Positions 17,897 through 26,463 of a DNA stretch of 64,000 bases are shown in pieces. Source of the DNA: Lachnospiraceae bacterium. GTDB taxonomy: Bacteria > Bacillota > Clostridia > Lachnospirales > Lachnospiraceae. Location of the stretch: assembly GCA_017561085.1 (NCBI GenBank), contig JAFZDQ010000029.1:1-64000 (forward strand), written 5' to 3'. Position numbers and translations under genes: made by a program. Under the pieces are notes generated by a model that worked only from the letters and a program-made list of their open reading frames with translations, was not told where the DNA came from and did not search any database. The stretch's first letter is position 1. Every line of letters starts with the position of its first letter.

Positions 17897-20695
17897 TTAA
17901 GACTCCTTAAGGGTGGAAAGAAGATCTTCAGACACTTCGTCTAACAGATATCTTTTTTCACCCTTTTGATTTTCCAAAAAGGTTTCCCTCAGTTGCCCCT
18001 GTGCCAGATTGATTTCCGCAAGCAAATCCGCCGCAGATAACAGTTTACAGCCCTGTCCCCTGATAATAATCTGCTCCAGGCCGTCGGAGGTTGCCACCGT
18101 CACATCATATTCTTTCGCATGTTCATGGGCAAACCGTTCAATATAACGGTCCGCAGTCTCCGCTTCCTTGGTATAAACCACATGGATATTGTGGTAGTCA
18201 AAAAACTCCGTAGGATGGCCTTTTAACCGATACGCATCAAAAACTGCTATCAGCTCCATCTTTTTCATTCCCTGATAATTACAAAGAATATCCAGAAGTT
18301 TTCCCCTGGCACCGTCTAAGTTCACGGCCGCCAGTTCCTTTAGTTCCTCCCACGCAAAAATAATATTGTAACCGTCTACCAAAAGGTAGGCAGGCTTTTT
18401 TTCCTTGCCCTTATAGACCCTGGTTACCGGTCCGTCCGCGGAAGGGGAACTGTTTCTTTTGGGGCGCTGCCAGCCTTCCTTCTTGCGTCCGGCATCTTTG
18501 CTGTTGGCATGACCGGCCCTACCGATAATGGCATCAATTTCATCGGTTCCGATCCACCGTTCTTCGCCGACTGCATCGGTCAACCTCTTTTCCGCTCCGT
18601 ATTCTTCCTGCAGCCTGTCAGCTGCGTCCTGCAGGGCCTCCCATTCATCATCCCAATAGCCGGCATCCTTTAAAAACACGTTATTTTCAGGCTTTCCGCC
18701 ATTAAGTGACACTTGTGTCGGTAGATGCATATATTCCTTTACCTGATACCAGGGCACCACAAAACCGGCTCCGTGGGCACAGAATACCGAAGATGCCGGA
18801 TTTCTCAAATCGCTTTCCGGGTCATAACCGGTTTCTGCAATGACCTCCTCTGCATTGTGACAGGGAGCGTAGCCGCAAGGGGTACAAAACAGTCTGCCAA
18901 ATCCCTTGGTATAGGCAACCACTTCCTGCTGATAATGCTGCAAAAGTACTACCGGAGCAGTACCTGTCAGCACACCATTCCCATCCTCTGTCTGATTCAG
19001 TACAAAGTCAGCATGCATTTTGTCCATATCCGTCATGGCCCTGCCGATGGATTCCATGGGCACTTCCAGACGGAACTCATAAACCGGCTCCAAAAGAACG
19101 CAGGATGCCTCCATAAGCCCCTGCCTTACTGCCCGGTAGGTTGCCTGTCTGAAGTCTCCGCCTTCCGTATGCTTTAAATGGGCCCTTCCTGACACCAAAA
19201 CAATCTCCATATCGGTAATGGAACTGCCTGTCAGAATCCCCACGTGTTCCTTTTCTTCCAAATGGGTCAAAATCAGTCTCTGCCAGTTTTTGGCCAAATC
19301 ATCCACTGCCACTTCCGAACGGAACGTAAGACCACTTCCCGGAATGCCCGGCCGCATCAATAGGTGTACCTCCGCATAATGCCTAAGGGGTTCAAAATGT
19401 CCCACACCTTCCACGGTATCCGCAATGGTCTCTTTATATACAATACTGCCTTTTCCAAAGGACACCTCCACTCCGAAACGTTCCTTAATCAGGCTCTGTA
19501 AGATTTCAATCTGCACTTCTCCCATTACCTTGGCATGAATTTCCTTACTTTGCTCGCGGAAATCAATTTGCAGCATGGGGTCTTCTTCCTCCAATTGCCG
19601 CAGTTTCGGCAACAGGACTGCTGCCTCACAGTCCTCCGGCAAATGCACACAATAACTCAGTACCGGTTCCAAAAAAGGAAGATGGGAATCCGCTTCACTG
19701 CCTAATCCTTCTCCCGGATAAGTCATGGTAAGTCCCAGGGCCACACAGATTTCTCCGGCAGGCACCTCTGCACATACCTCGTACTTTTCTCCCGAATAGC
19801 TGCGGATTTGGCTGACCTTTTCCTCCCAGGCTGTTTCCTTCCGGCTGTTTCCTTTGGTCTTTTCAAAACCGGTAAGCACCGCCTTGGCTTTCAGACTGCC
19901 GCCGGTAATCTTCATATGGGTCAGACGGTTTCCCTGCCCGTCACGGGTAATCTTGTACACCTTAGCACCGAATTCCTCCCCATAAGAGGGTTTTGGTCCG
20001 TAAGTTACGATTCCGTCAAGAAGGGCCTCTACTCCCTCATTTTTCAGAGCCGAACCGAAAAAGCAGGGAAAAACCTTTCTTTGACCGATGACACGGCAAA
20101 TTTCTTCTTTCTCTATCTCTCCTGTTTCCAAAAAGTCATTCAGCAGCTTTTCTTCACAAACCGCCAGACTTTCAAAAAAATGCTCTTTTGCGGCGGCAGC
20201 CGAACTATCCGCACCGCTTACAAAAGCTGTACAATCCGTAAAATCCACGCAGCCTGCATCTAACTCTTTCATCAACACTTCCATCAGCTGCTCTTTGTCC
20301 GTATCCGGCTGGTCCATTTTATTCACGAAAACAAAAACCGGCACATCATAACGCTTCAAAAGCCGCCACAGGGTCCTTGTGTGGCCCTGCACGCCGTCAG
20401 ACGCACTGATGACCAAAACGGCACAGTCCAGCACCTGCAGGGTCCTCTCCGCTTCTGCCGAAAAGTCCACATGCCCCGGTGTATCCAAAAGGGTTATTTT
20501 TTCCTCCTGCCAATCAAAATGCGCCTGCTTGGAAAAAATAGTAATTCCCCTCTGTTTCTCTAATTCGAAGGAATCCAGGAAGGTATCCCCGTTGTCTACC
20601 CTTCCCCGTTTGCGGATTTTGCCGCTGTTATACAGCATGGCTTCCGATAAAGTTGTCTTACCCGCATCTACATGCGCTAAAATACCAAGTATCAT
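17897..20695 (-). CDS. TetM/EF-G-like ribosomal GTPase fused to Rae1/YacP-like NYN nuclease
   Basis: 932 residues, against about 640 for TetM. Residues 1 to about 690 form an EF-G-like translation factor of the ribosomal-protection type: G1 AHVDAGKTT (7-15), RGIT (50-52 region), G3 DTPGHVDF (71-78), G4 NKMD (125-128), then the beta-barrel and domains III-V. After a polar linker, residues 768 to about 905 match the NYN/PIN-like YacP (Rae1) family: LLVDGYNIIFAW, VFDAYRLKGH, VVYTKEAETADRYIE, ATSDGLEQ, with acidic residues D774, D820, D849 and D871. B. subtilis Rae1 cuts mRNA in the ribosomal A site, so the fusion could couple A-site GTPase action to mRNA cleavage (inference). Tetracycline resistance should not be assumed. 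Confidence 0.9.
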   Translation of the reverse strand: MILGILAHVDAGKTTLSEAMLYNSGKIRKRGRVDNGDTFLDSFELEKQRGITIFSKQAHFDWQEEKITLLDTPGHVDFSAEAERTLQVLDCAVLVISASDGVQGHTRTLWRLLKRYDVPVFVFVNKMDQPDTDKEQLMEVLMKELDAGCVDFTDCTAFVSGADSSAAAAKEHFFESLAVCEEKLLNDFLETGEIEKEEICRVIGQRKVFPCFFGSALKNEGVEALLDGIVTYGPKPSYGEEFGAKVYKITRDGQGNRLTHMKITGGSLKAKAVLTGFEKTKGNSRKETAWEEKVSQIRSYSGEKYEVCAEVPAGEICVALGLTMTYPGEGLGSEADSHLPFLEPVLSYCVHLPEDCEAAVLLPKLRQLEEEDPMLQIDFREQSKEIHAKVMGEVQIEILQSLIKERFGVEVSFGKGSIVYKETIADTVEGVGHFEPLRHYAEVHLLMRPGIPGSGLTFRSEVAVDDLAKNWQRLILTHLEEKEHVGILTGSSITDMEIVLVSGRAHLKHTEGGDFRQATYRAVRQGLMEASCVLLEPVYEFRLEVPMESIGRAMTDMDKMHADFVLNQTEDGNGVLTGTAPVVLLQHYQQEVVAYTKGFGRLFCTPCGYAPCHNAEEVIAETGYDPESDLRNPASSVFCAHGAGFVVPWYQVKEYMHLPTQVSLNGGKPENNVFLKDAGYWDDEWEALQDAADRLQEEYGAEKRLTDAVGEERWIGTDEIDAIIGRAGHANSKDAGRKKEGWQRPKRNSSPSADGPVTRVYKGKEKKPAYLLVDGYNIIFAWEELKELAAVNLDGARGKLLDILCNYQGMKKMELIAVFDAYRLKGHPTEFFDYHNIHVVYTKEAETADRYIERFAHEHAKEYDVTVATSDGLEQIIIRGQGCKLLSAADLLAEINLAQGQLRETFLENQKGEKRYLLDEVSEDLLSTLKES

Positions 20696-20889
20696 CGTTT
20701 TTCTTCCTAAATTACTTCTTTCTAAAACAAATATCTGTCAAACTCAAAGTTCATTCCTAAATTACGCAATATCACAAAACCATTTTACCACAAGATGACA
20801 TCATTTCCTATTTCATTTTCTCTGTAGATGAAAGTCTTTCGATTTGTTATAATAAAACCAATAACAAAACACCTACAAAGGAGTTCTCT

Positions 20890-21810
20890 ATGAGCACCAC
20901 TACACCAAAGCCTAAATTAACGAAGGAACAGGAAATCAAACAATTACGTATGGAGCGGGGCTTTTTGCCTCAATATTCTGAGTATCACTTTAACAAAAAT
21001 GAGCATGAAGGCTTAACCCTTTCTATCTTACTTTTGATGTTCAGCGGTTTCTTTATCGGAATCGCAAATGATTTTGACTATGAAATCGCCATCATCAATA
21101 TTTTGGCGGTCTTCTTTGTGGTACAATTTCCCGCCTACCTTTTCTTTTCAATGCTTAACAGCAGGGTCAAAAAAAGAAAAGGCTTTTACATCGAACCTGC
21201 CGAAATCCGTACAGATTTGCTTTTTAAGCCCTTAGGCACCATTTCCTACGACGACCTTCGAAGCGATATCCAAAACGGAAACCTGTTTTATCAGACAGCG
21301 GGTCTTGCCCTTGGCAGTAAAGAAAACCGTATGGTCTTCCACTATGAAATCGGTAATTACGAAGCCCAGGCCCACGTTCAGGCCTGTTATGCACTGCTTC
21401 AGGAGCACCTGCACCTGCAGCTGCCTCCCCTTACCAAAACCACCTTTCTGCTTTTAGATAAGCGGTATTACTATCGCAACTTAGCCGGAAAGTGCTTGTT
21501 CTCCCTTACCCTTTCGGTGGCGGCTCTTTATACACTGAACCTGCTTTATCCTTTTGTTTTGGACGGAAGCGGTACTTCCGGATTCCTTTTCTTTAGCCGG
21601 ATTCTTGCCTTGGCTTTTTGGGGCTGTTTTACGCTGTATAAGCTCTACCACTGTGCCTCTTTTTATGACAAAACAATCACCCGTCTAAAAAAAGAATACG
21701 AAGCCTATGACAACATCAATCCGGGACATCCCAAGGCTTTGTATCTGCTTTTTTATGGGGCAGCCATCTTGTATGTACTGGCAAATTATTTCGTCATTTC
21801 AATTCTTTAG
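20890..21810 (+). CDS. Five-helix membrane protein of radical SAM cassette, unknown function
   Basis: 306 residues. Two hydrophobic helices lie at about residues 39-60 and 65-95, then a soluble middle domain, then three helices at the C-terminus. AAAGGAG precedes ATG, and a TATAAT lies about 40 bases upstream. The stop is 15 bases before the radical SAM start, so the three genes are probably one transcript. I do not recognise a family. Its position suggests a role in export, stability or function of the (Cys-Ala)-tailed protein (inference). Confidence 0.75.
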   Translation: MSTTTPKPKLTKEQEIKQLRMERGFLPQYSEYHFNKNEHEGLTLSILLLMFSGFFIGIANDFDYEIAIINILAVFFVVQFPAYLFFSMLNSRVKKRKGFYIEPAEIRTDLLFKPLGTISYDDLRSDIQNGNLFYQTAGLALGSKENRMVFHYEIGNYEAQAHVQACYALLQEHLHLQLPPLTKTTFLLLDKRYYYRNLAGKCLFSLTLSVAALYTLNLLYPFVLDGSGTSGFLFFSRILALAFWGCFTLYKLYHCASFYDKTITRLKKEYEAYDNINPGHPKALYLLFYGAAILYVLANYFVISIL

Positions 21811-21825
21811 AGGGAGAAATTGCTT

Positions 21826-23196
21826 ATGCTTAGAGAAAAAATATACGAACTGAAAAACTGGAAATCCGTGGTTCATACCACCTTTAACCCACAGGGTCCC
21901 GGCGTCATCCGTATCCATATGGTTCCGCCCAAATTCCATCCTTTCCGAATGGTACCCAGCGTGGTGATTTTAAACGGACAGGACATTTTACCCTTAAACG
22001 AATCCTGGGCCATCCTGCTTACGGAATTCATCCGGCAAATCAATACCCACGGACCGAAGGAAATGAGTGAAAGTGATTTAGATACCATTTTGCAAAACAC
22101 CTTTTATCATGTATGTAAAGTTTTTCCTGACGTTTCCGAAGAGTTGTTACAGGAAGATTTACGCCTGATTATGGATACCTTTGTATCCGTCAGCCGGGGA
22201 GAAATTCCAGAAGCCGAAATCGGTCTTATGAGCATCGGGGACTATGCGCCCCATATGACTGCCCCTCACCGTATGGATCTGATGGTTTCCGCCATGACCA
22301 AAAACGGTTCCTGGCATTGTAACCAGAAATGCATCCACTGCTATGCGGCAGGCCAGCAGTTATCCGAGACCAAAGAACTGTCCACGGAGGAGTGGAAGGA
22401 AATCATTGCTGCCTGCAAAAAAGCCAAAATCCCGCAGCTGACCTTTACCGGCGGCGAGCCTACCATGCGGCCCGACCTTTGCGAACTGGTGGCGGAAGCC
22501 AAATGGTTTGTAACCAGACTCAATACCAACGGCGTGCTGCTTACAAAGGAGCTTTGTGCATCCCTTATGGAGGCGGAACTGGACAGCGTACAGATTACCC
22601 TTTATTCTTCGGACAAGGACATTCACAACGCCCTTGTAGGCGCGGATAATTTTGACAAAACCGTCTCCGGCATCAAAAATGCACTGGAAGCCGGTTTAAA
22701 TGTCAGCATCAACACTCCCCTTTGTACTAAGAATAAAGACTACGCCCAGACCCTTGCCTTTTTGAAGGAGCTTGGCGTCTCCTATGTAACCTGCTCCGGA
22801 CTGATTGTAACCGGCAACGCTACCTTAAATCAGTCTGTCACTACCCAATTAGGTATTGACGAGATTTATGAAGTGGTCAAGGCTGCTGCCGACTATTGCT
22901 TTGCCCATGAGATGGAATTAAGCTTTACCTCTCCCGGGTGGATTTCCGAAGAAAAACTCCGGGCTCTGCATTTGACCGTGCCCTCCTGCGGTGCCTGCTT
23001 AAGTAATATGGCCATTGCCCCGAACGGACAGGTGATTCCCTGTCAAAGCTGGCTTTCCGGCGAAACCTTGGGGGATATGAGAACCGATAAGTTTTCTAAG
23101 ATTTGGAATCATCCTATGTGTAAAATGCGCAGAAACTTCTCTGCCAAGTCCCTGCAGATATGCCCCTTAAGAGAAAGGAGCAGTGAAACAAAATGA
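21826..23196 (+). CDS. Radical SAM/SPASM protein with RRE-like N-terminus
   Basis: 456 residues from ATG at 21826, with AGGGAG nine bases upstream (a TTG at 21820 is possible). The first 150 residues include ILPLNESWAILLTEFI and FPDVSEELLQEDLRLI, which resemble a PqqD/RRE peptide-recognition fold. The cluster motif CxxxCxxC is C165, C169 and C172 (CNQKCIHC), followed by the GGEP glycine motif. The C-terminus holds a SPASM-like set of cysteines (CGAC, VIPCQSW, then two more). This make-up is typical of RiPP-modifying enzymes. The stop overlaps the next start (ATGA), so the partner protein is translationally coupled. Confidence 0.88.
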   Translation: MLREKIYELKNWKSVVHTTFNPQGPGVIRIHMVPPKFHPFRMVPSVVILNGQDILPLNESWAILLTEFIRQINTHGPKEMSESDLDTILQNTFYHVCKVFPDVSEELLQEDLRLIMDTFVSVSRGEIPEAEIGLMSIGDYAPHMTAPHRMDLMVSAMTKNGSWHCNQKCIHCYAAGQQLSETKELSTEEWKEIIAACKKAKIPQLTFTGGEPTMRPDLCELVAEAKWFVTRLNTNGVLLTKELCASLMEAELDSVQITLYSSDKDIHNALVGADNFDKTVSGIKNALEAGLNVSINTPLCTKNKDYAQTLAFLKELGVSYVTCSGLIVTGNATLNQSVTTQLGIDEIYEVVKAAADYCFAHEMELSFTSPGWISEEKLRALHLTVPSCGACLSNMAIAPNGQVIPCQSWLSGETLGDMRTDKFSKIWNHPMCKMRRNFSAKSLQICPLRERSSETK

Positions 23197-24137
23197 GTAA
23201 AATAAGCAGAATACAAAAAAGTCTCCTGTCCTGTCTTTTTGCCGCAGTACTTTTCCTTCTCTTTTTCCCTGCTTTACAGGCAAAAGCAGCCAAGGAGCTG
23301 GACCGGATCCACGAATACAGCATCACCGTCAAACCCCATTCTGACGGTTCCCTGGATATGTATTATCATTTCAAGTGGGAAGTATTAGACAGTTACTCAG
23401 ACGGCCCCCTTACCTGGGTGAAAATCGGAATCCCCAATAAATACGTGGAAAATATAACCGCCGAAAGTGACAACATCAAAAAAATCCGTTATTACACAAA
23501 TAACGGAGATTATGTGAGAATTGATTTAGATCGCCCTTACCGGGCCGGTGAAATATTGGAGTTTGCTTTTTATATCCGCCAGCACAGAATGTACGAAACC
23601 GTAGGAGATACCCGGGTGTACTCCTTTACGCCCGGCTGGTTTGATGATATTAACGTAGATGCCTTCACCCTTTCCTGGTATGCGGAGGATCTTATTTCCG
23701 CACCCGCTTCCTTTACGGAAACAGGCGGCTATTACCGGCTGACCCACGAAATGCCTAAGGGACAAAAAAACACCTACAAAATGATTTATCCTACAGATGT
23801 TTTTACCGGAGACGATGATAAATTTTCCCTGACAAACGGCAGTTCAAAAGTGATTCTTCTCCTTGTGCTTGTGGGCTTGCCCGTCCTTTTTGCAGGACTT
23901 TTGTTTACCACCAAAAAGTTCAAAATCAAGGACTCCTACTCCAGCCAGAGAGGTTTGGGTAAGGTTTATTACACTTCTGCTTCAAGCACACATACACACA
24001 CACGAGGCAGAAGCGGCGGTGGCGGTTGTGCCTGCGCCTGTGCCTGTGCATGTGCCTGCGCTTGTGCCGGTGGTGGTAGAGCCGGCTGCTCTAAAAAGGA
24101 TTTTACTATACGGATTCATGAAAAGTTCTGGAAATAA
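23193..24137 (+). CDS. Membrane protein with (Cys-Ala)7 C-terminal tail, candidate radical SAM substrate
   Basis: 314 residues. A signal peptide or helix (about 10-31) is followed by a beta-rich outer domain resembling the DUF2207 N-terminal region. A second membrane helix spans about 220-238 and is followed by basic residues (TTKKFKIK), which places the tail in the cytoplasm. Residues 279-292 are seven Cys-Ala dipeptides, flanked by GGGG and GGGRAGCS with an eighth Cys at 299. Codons vary within the repeat (TGT/TGC, GCC/GCA/GCT), so the peptide is conserved, not the DNA. The last 32 bases overlap the convergent glycyl-radical gene. Function unknown; a modified tail is inferred from the coupled radical SAM gene. 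Confidence 0.85.
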   Translation: MSKISRIQKSLLSCLFAAVLFLLFFPALQAKAAKELDRIHEYSITVKPHSDGSLDMYYHFKWEVLDSYSDGPLTWVKIGIPNKYVENITAESDNIKKIRYYTNNGDYVRIDLDRPYRAGEILEFAFYIRQHRMYETVGDTRVYSFTPGWFDDINVDAFTLSWYAEDLISAPASFTETGGYYRLTHEMPKGQKNTYKMIYPTDVFTGDDDKFSLTNGSSKVILLLVLVGLPVLFAGLLFTTKKFKIKDSYSSQRGLGKVYYTSASSTHTHTRGRSGGGGCACACACACACACAGGGRAGCSKKDFTIRIHEKFWK

Positions 24138-24345
24138 CATCCGCCTGCTGTTCGGGGGTCAGCTTAATGAAGTTTACCGCATAGCCGGACACACGGATGG
24201 TCAGCTGAGGATAATTTTCGGGATGCTTCTGGGCATCTAAGAGCATGTCGCGGTTCAGCACGTTGACATTTAAATGATGTCCTCCCTTTGTTGCATATCC
24301 GTCCAATAAATTAACAAGATTATCTACCTGCGCTTTGTTTACCAT
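24106..24345 (-). CDS. grcA: Short autonomous glycyl-radical protein (PFL C-terminal type, GrcA-like)
   Basis: 79 residues matching the C-terminal end of pyruvate formate-lyase, including the glycyl-radical motif RVSGYAV and [16 protein letters not shown]. Such stand-alone proteins (YfiD/GrcA) can replace an oxygen-damaged PFL C-terminus and restore activity. It is shorter than E. coli GrcA (127), holding little more than the radical domain. GGAG lies before ATG, and the sequence shows no decay, so it is unlikely to be a pfl fragment. Its 3' end overlaps the convergent (Cys-Ala)-tail gene by 32 bases. Confidence 0.85.
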   Translation of the reverse strand: MVNKAQVDNLVNLLDGYATKGGHHLNVNVLNRDMLLDAQKHPENYPQLTIRVSGYAVNFIKLTPEQQADVISRTFHESV

Positions 24346-24431
24346 AATGATTCTCCTTTCTTTTTATGAGAGTGATAATGGAATCTATCCAAATTTGTTT
24401 TCTTTTTACAACATAATTGTACCCAAATAAA

Positions 24432-24474
24432 AGGAGTAATTCTGTAACCCATGTTACAAAACTACTCCTTTTTA
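24432..24474. terminator. Terminator-like hairpin upstream of grcA-like gene
   Basis: AAAAGGAGTA pairs with TACTCCTTTT and an inner GTAAC/GTTAC stem. T-rich tracts follow on both strands. It lies 85 bases upstream of the glycyl-radical gene and could be an attenuator for it or a terminator for minus-strand RNA from the gene-free interval. Confidence 0.5.
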
Positions 24475-24529
24475 TGTTTTTTATTTGATACAAAATTTTC
24501 ACTTTTTGCTAGTAGCGGGATTTTTTCGG

Positions 24530-24665
24530 TCACAATACCTAATTCAAGACCTTTCACAACTACTTTTTAGGCAACAGCAAAACTTTTTAACTTCCACTGC
24601 CTAATTCCTGCCTTTTCATCGTTACTTTTAGGCAATAACAATGCTTTTTAGCTTCCACTGCCTAA
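24530..24665. repeat. 61-bp tandem repeat with inverted TTAGGCA/TGCCTAA ends
   Basis: Two 38-bp cores (24567-24604 and 24628-24665) repeat with a 61-base period. Each is bounded by TTAGGCA and TGCCTAA. A partial third copy precedes them. Confidence 0.75.
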
Positions 24666-24754
24666 AAGATGAAATGAAACTCGGCTCATGCGAAAATTCT
24701 AAGTTTCTATTCTCTACAAATTTGAATTGACCGAGCTCTTTAGAGCGCGGGATA

Positions 24755-24777
24755 CTTCTTGTCCGAAGGACAAGAAG
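24755..24777. other. Perfect palindrome in gene-free interval
   Basis: CTTCTTGTCC and GGACAAGAAG form a perfect 10-bp stem with loop GAA, next to a smaller GCTCT/AGAGC stem. No T-run follows on either strand, so it is not a standard terminator. Confidence 0.6.
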
Positions 24778-25169
24778 GTGGATCATAGAAATAAAAAGAA
24801 GTATACGAATAAAAGAAAAAGCAAAATCCTATTAAGGACAAAAAATTGAGATTAAGTCGGGATGAATTTATCCATTAAACCGACTCAAAGGTGAAAAACA
24901 TATTTATAGTCGGAGAAAAAAGTTGCATTTTCCCGATTGAGTTCAAAAAAGACCGGATATAGTCAGGAAAAAGAGTGCATAGGATACCGACCGGTGCGAA
25001 GGAATCTGTATGATAGGTCGGTAATGGCAGCAAAAACCACCCGTCGGAAATATGAAAAGAAAGCAATAGTCGGAAATGCTGACTTTGTTTTTCGGGTAAT
25101 AGAAGGTTTTGGTTTGTCAGAGCGACCATTTCAAATTTTGCTTCCTATTCTCATGCACCCTTCAGAATT

Positions 25170-25739
25170 TTACTGTAAGAGCCGGTAGATATCCCCTCCG
25201 ACCTTTTCGCCGAAATACTCCTTCAGACTTAAGTTTTTATCCCACTTATCCTGCGGGAAATTTCCATATCTCCTTTTCACATCACCCATACGCTCTTCCA
25301 TGGGTACCACGCCTTCTGCCGCACCAATGGCATCACACAATTGAATGAGTCTGTCGTAGTCATCATAAACCATCTGATTTAAGTAGTCTTCAACTATTTT
25401 TTGTTGCTCCGGAGTCACATCAAAATTTCCGATATAATCTTCAATCCTCTGAATGGAAAAAGAATGGGAGACACAAATTCTTGCCACCTCATCATACCCT
25501 AATTCCATCATATAGGTATACCCGTCATAAATATGTCCGAAATGCTTTACCCCGAACTTTCTGCCAATATCATGCAAAAGTCCGAGTACATATGCTTTTT
25601 CCGGATCTAAATCAGGACACTGTGCGGCAATTTGCTCTGCACAAAAAGCTACCACTTCACTGTGCCTTGCCCACGCCCCCGGATTATAGGTCTCTGCTTC
25701 TGCAAGTAATCTCTTTGCTTCTTCTCTGTCAGGTATCAT
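25170..25739 (-). CDS. HD-domain phosphohydrolase
   Basis: 189 residues with the metal-binding HD pattern: H26, then LGLLHDIGR with H56 and D57, a later HSFS, and LIQLCDAIG with the last Asp. The family hydrolyses nucleotides or phosphate esters; the substrate is unknown. GGTG precedes ATG. It is the last of three genes, YkgJ-like, Crp/Fnr and HD, spaced 23 and 29 bases apart. Confidence 0.88.
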   Translation of the reverse strand: MIPDREEAKRLLAEAETYNPGAWARHSEVVAFCAEQIAAQCPDLDPEKAYVLGLLHDIGRKFGVKHFGHIYDGYTYMMELGYDEVARICVSHSFSIQRIEDYIGNFDVTPEQQKIVEDYLNQMVYDDYDRLIQLCDAIGAAEGVVPMEERMGDVKRRYGNFPQDKWDKNLSLKEYFGEKVGGDIYRLLQ

Positions 25740-25768
25740 AAATCACCTTTTCCTCACACTAATAATAT

Positions 25769-26440
25769 CTATACACACAACTGCTCAAGTGCCATTCTGT
25801 CTCTTAACTTAATCATCTTCTTAGACACCTCTATCAGCCCGTCGGCCTGCATTTTCATCAGTTCCCGGGAAAGGGAAGGTCTCGCTACACCTAAGAAATC
25901 CGCCAGTTGTTCCCGGTTCATCTTCAGGGCAACCTCACTCTTTTCATCTGCCGCATCAAGTAGCCAGATGGCAATCCGCTCCCGCAAAGAAGATGTCGTC
26001 ACAATATGTAACTTCCTGGTAATGGTAAAATTATTCTCCGAAAGGATTTCCAGCATATTCTGCGTCAGCTGCTTATGATGCTCACAGGCATTGGAACAAA
26101 AATGATAAAAGAAGTCCCAAGGCATTTCCAAAAAGTCCACATCCTCTGCCGCCACAGCGCCATACCAATATTTCTCCCGGTTTCCGAACAGGAACATCTC
26201 GCCGAACACATTTCCTTCCTCCACCAGATAAAGCACATCCCTGCGCCCGGAGGCCAAATCCTTACAAATGTGCACACGGCCCTTTAAAAGCAAAAATAAG
26301 CGGTTTGGACGCTGATCCTGCTCAAAGATATAGCTCCCGGCCGAAAGTGCCCTAATTCGGGCTTTAGAGCAGTTTAAAATGCGTTCCCGCTCCTCTTTCG
26401 TAATGGATTTAAATAAAGTCACATCACCTAAGTCTTTCAT
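25769..26440 (-). CDS. Crp/Fnr-family transcriptional regulator
   Basis: 223 residues. The N-terminal cyclic-nucleotide-binding-like jelly roll (YIFEQDQRPNRLFLLLKGRV and GNVFGEM) is followed by a C-terminal winged helix (MNREQLADFLGVARPSLSREL). There is no N-terminal Fnr-type cysteine cluster, so it is closer to Crp/CooA-like or stress regulators. It is co-transcribed with a cysteine-cluster gene and an HD gene. The ligand is unknown. Confidence 0.92.
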   Translation of the reverse strand: MKDLGDVTLFKSITKEERERILNCSKARIRALSAGSYIFEQDQRPNRLFLLLKGRVHICKDLASGRRDVLYLVEEGNVFGEMFLFGNREKYWYGAVAAEDVDFLEMPWDFFYHFCSNACEHHKQLTQNMLEILSENNFTITRKLHIVTTSSLRERIAIWLLDAADEKSEVALKMNREQLADFLGVARPSLSRELMKMQADGLIEVSKKMIKLRDRMALEQLCV

Positions 26441-26463
26441 CCGCGCTTTCCTTCCTTCACAAC

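Larger units (their letters stand above)
24346..25169. other. Gene-free interval with repeats and hairpins
   Basis: About 820 bases with no convincing gene. It holds a long hairpin at 24432-24474, a 61-bp tandem repeat, a perfect 10-bp stem at 24755-24777, and from 24855 onward several degenerate hairpins built on GTCGG/CCGAC. An 84-codon minus-strand ORF at 24875-25129 has no ribosome site and a composition unlike a protein. The interval could encode structured RNA. Confidence 0.6.

Noticed and set aside
17897..20695. Simple tetracycline-resistance gene
   Set aside because: The GTPase part is TetM-like, but the Rae1-like C-terminus and greater length make a resistance call unsafe.
23985..24005. 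Plain CA dinucleotide repeat as the source of the Cys-Ala tail
   Set aside because: The CACACA DNA run encodes the THTH segment upstream. The Cys-Ala tail uses varied codons and is not a simple DNA repeat.
24106..24345. Pseudogene fragment of pyruvate formate-lyase
   Set aside because: It has its own ATG, a strong ribosome site and an intact radical motif, as in known stand-alone glycyl-radical cofactors.
24530..24665. CRISPR array
   Set aside because: Only about 2.4 units, the repeat is continuous with no unique spacers, and no cas genes are present.
24875..25129. 84-codon ORF in the gene-free interval
   Set aside because: No ribosome site, odd composition, and it overlaps the GTCGG hairpin cluster.
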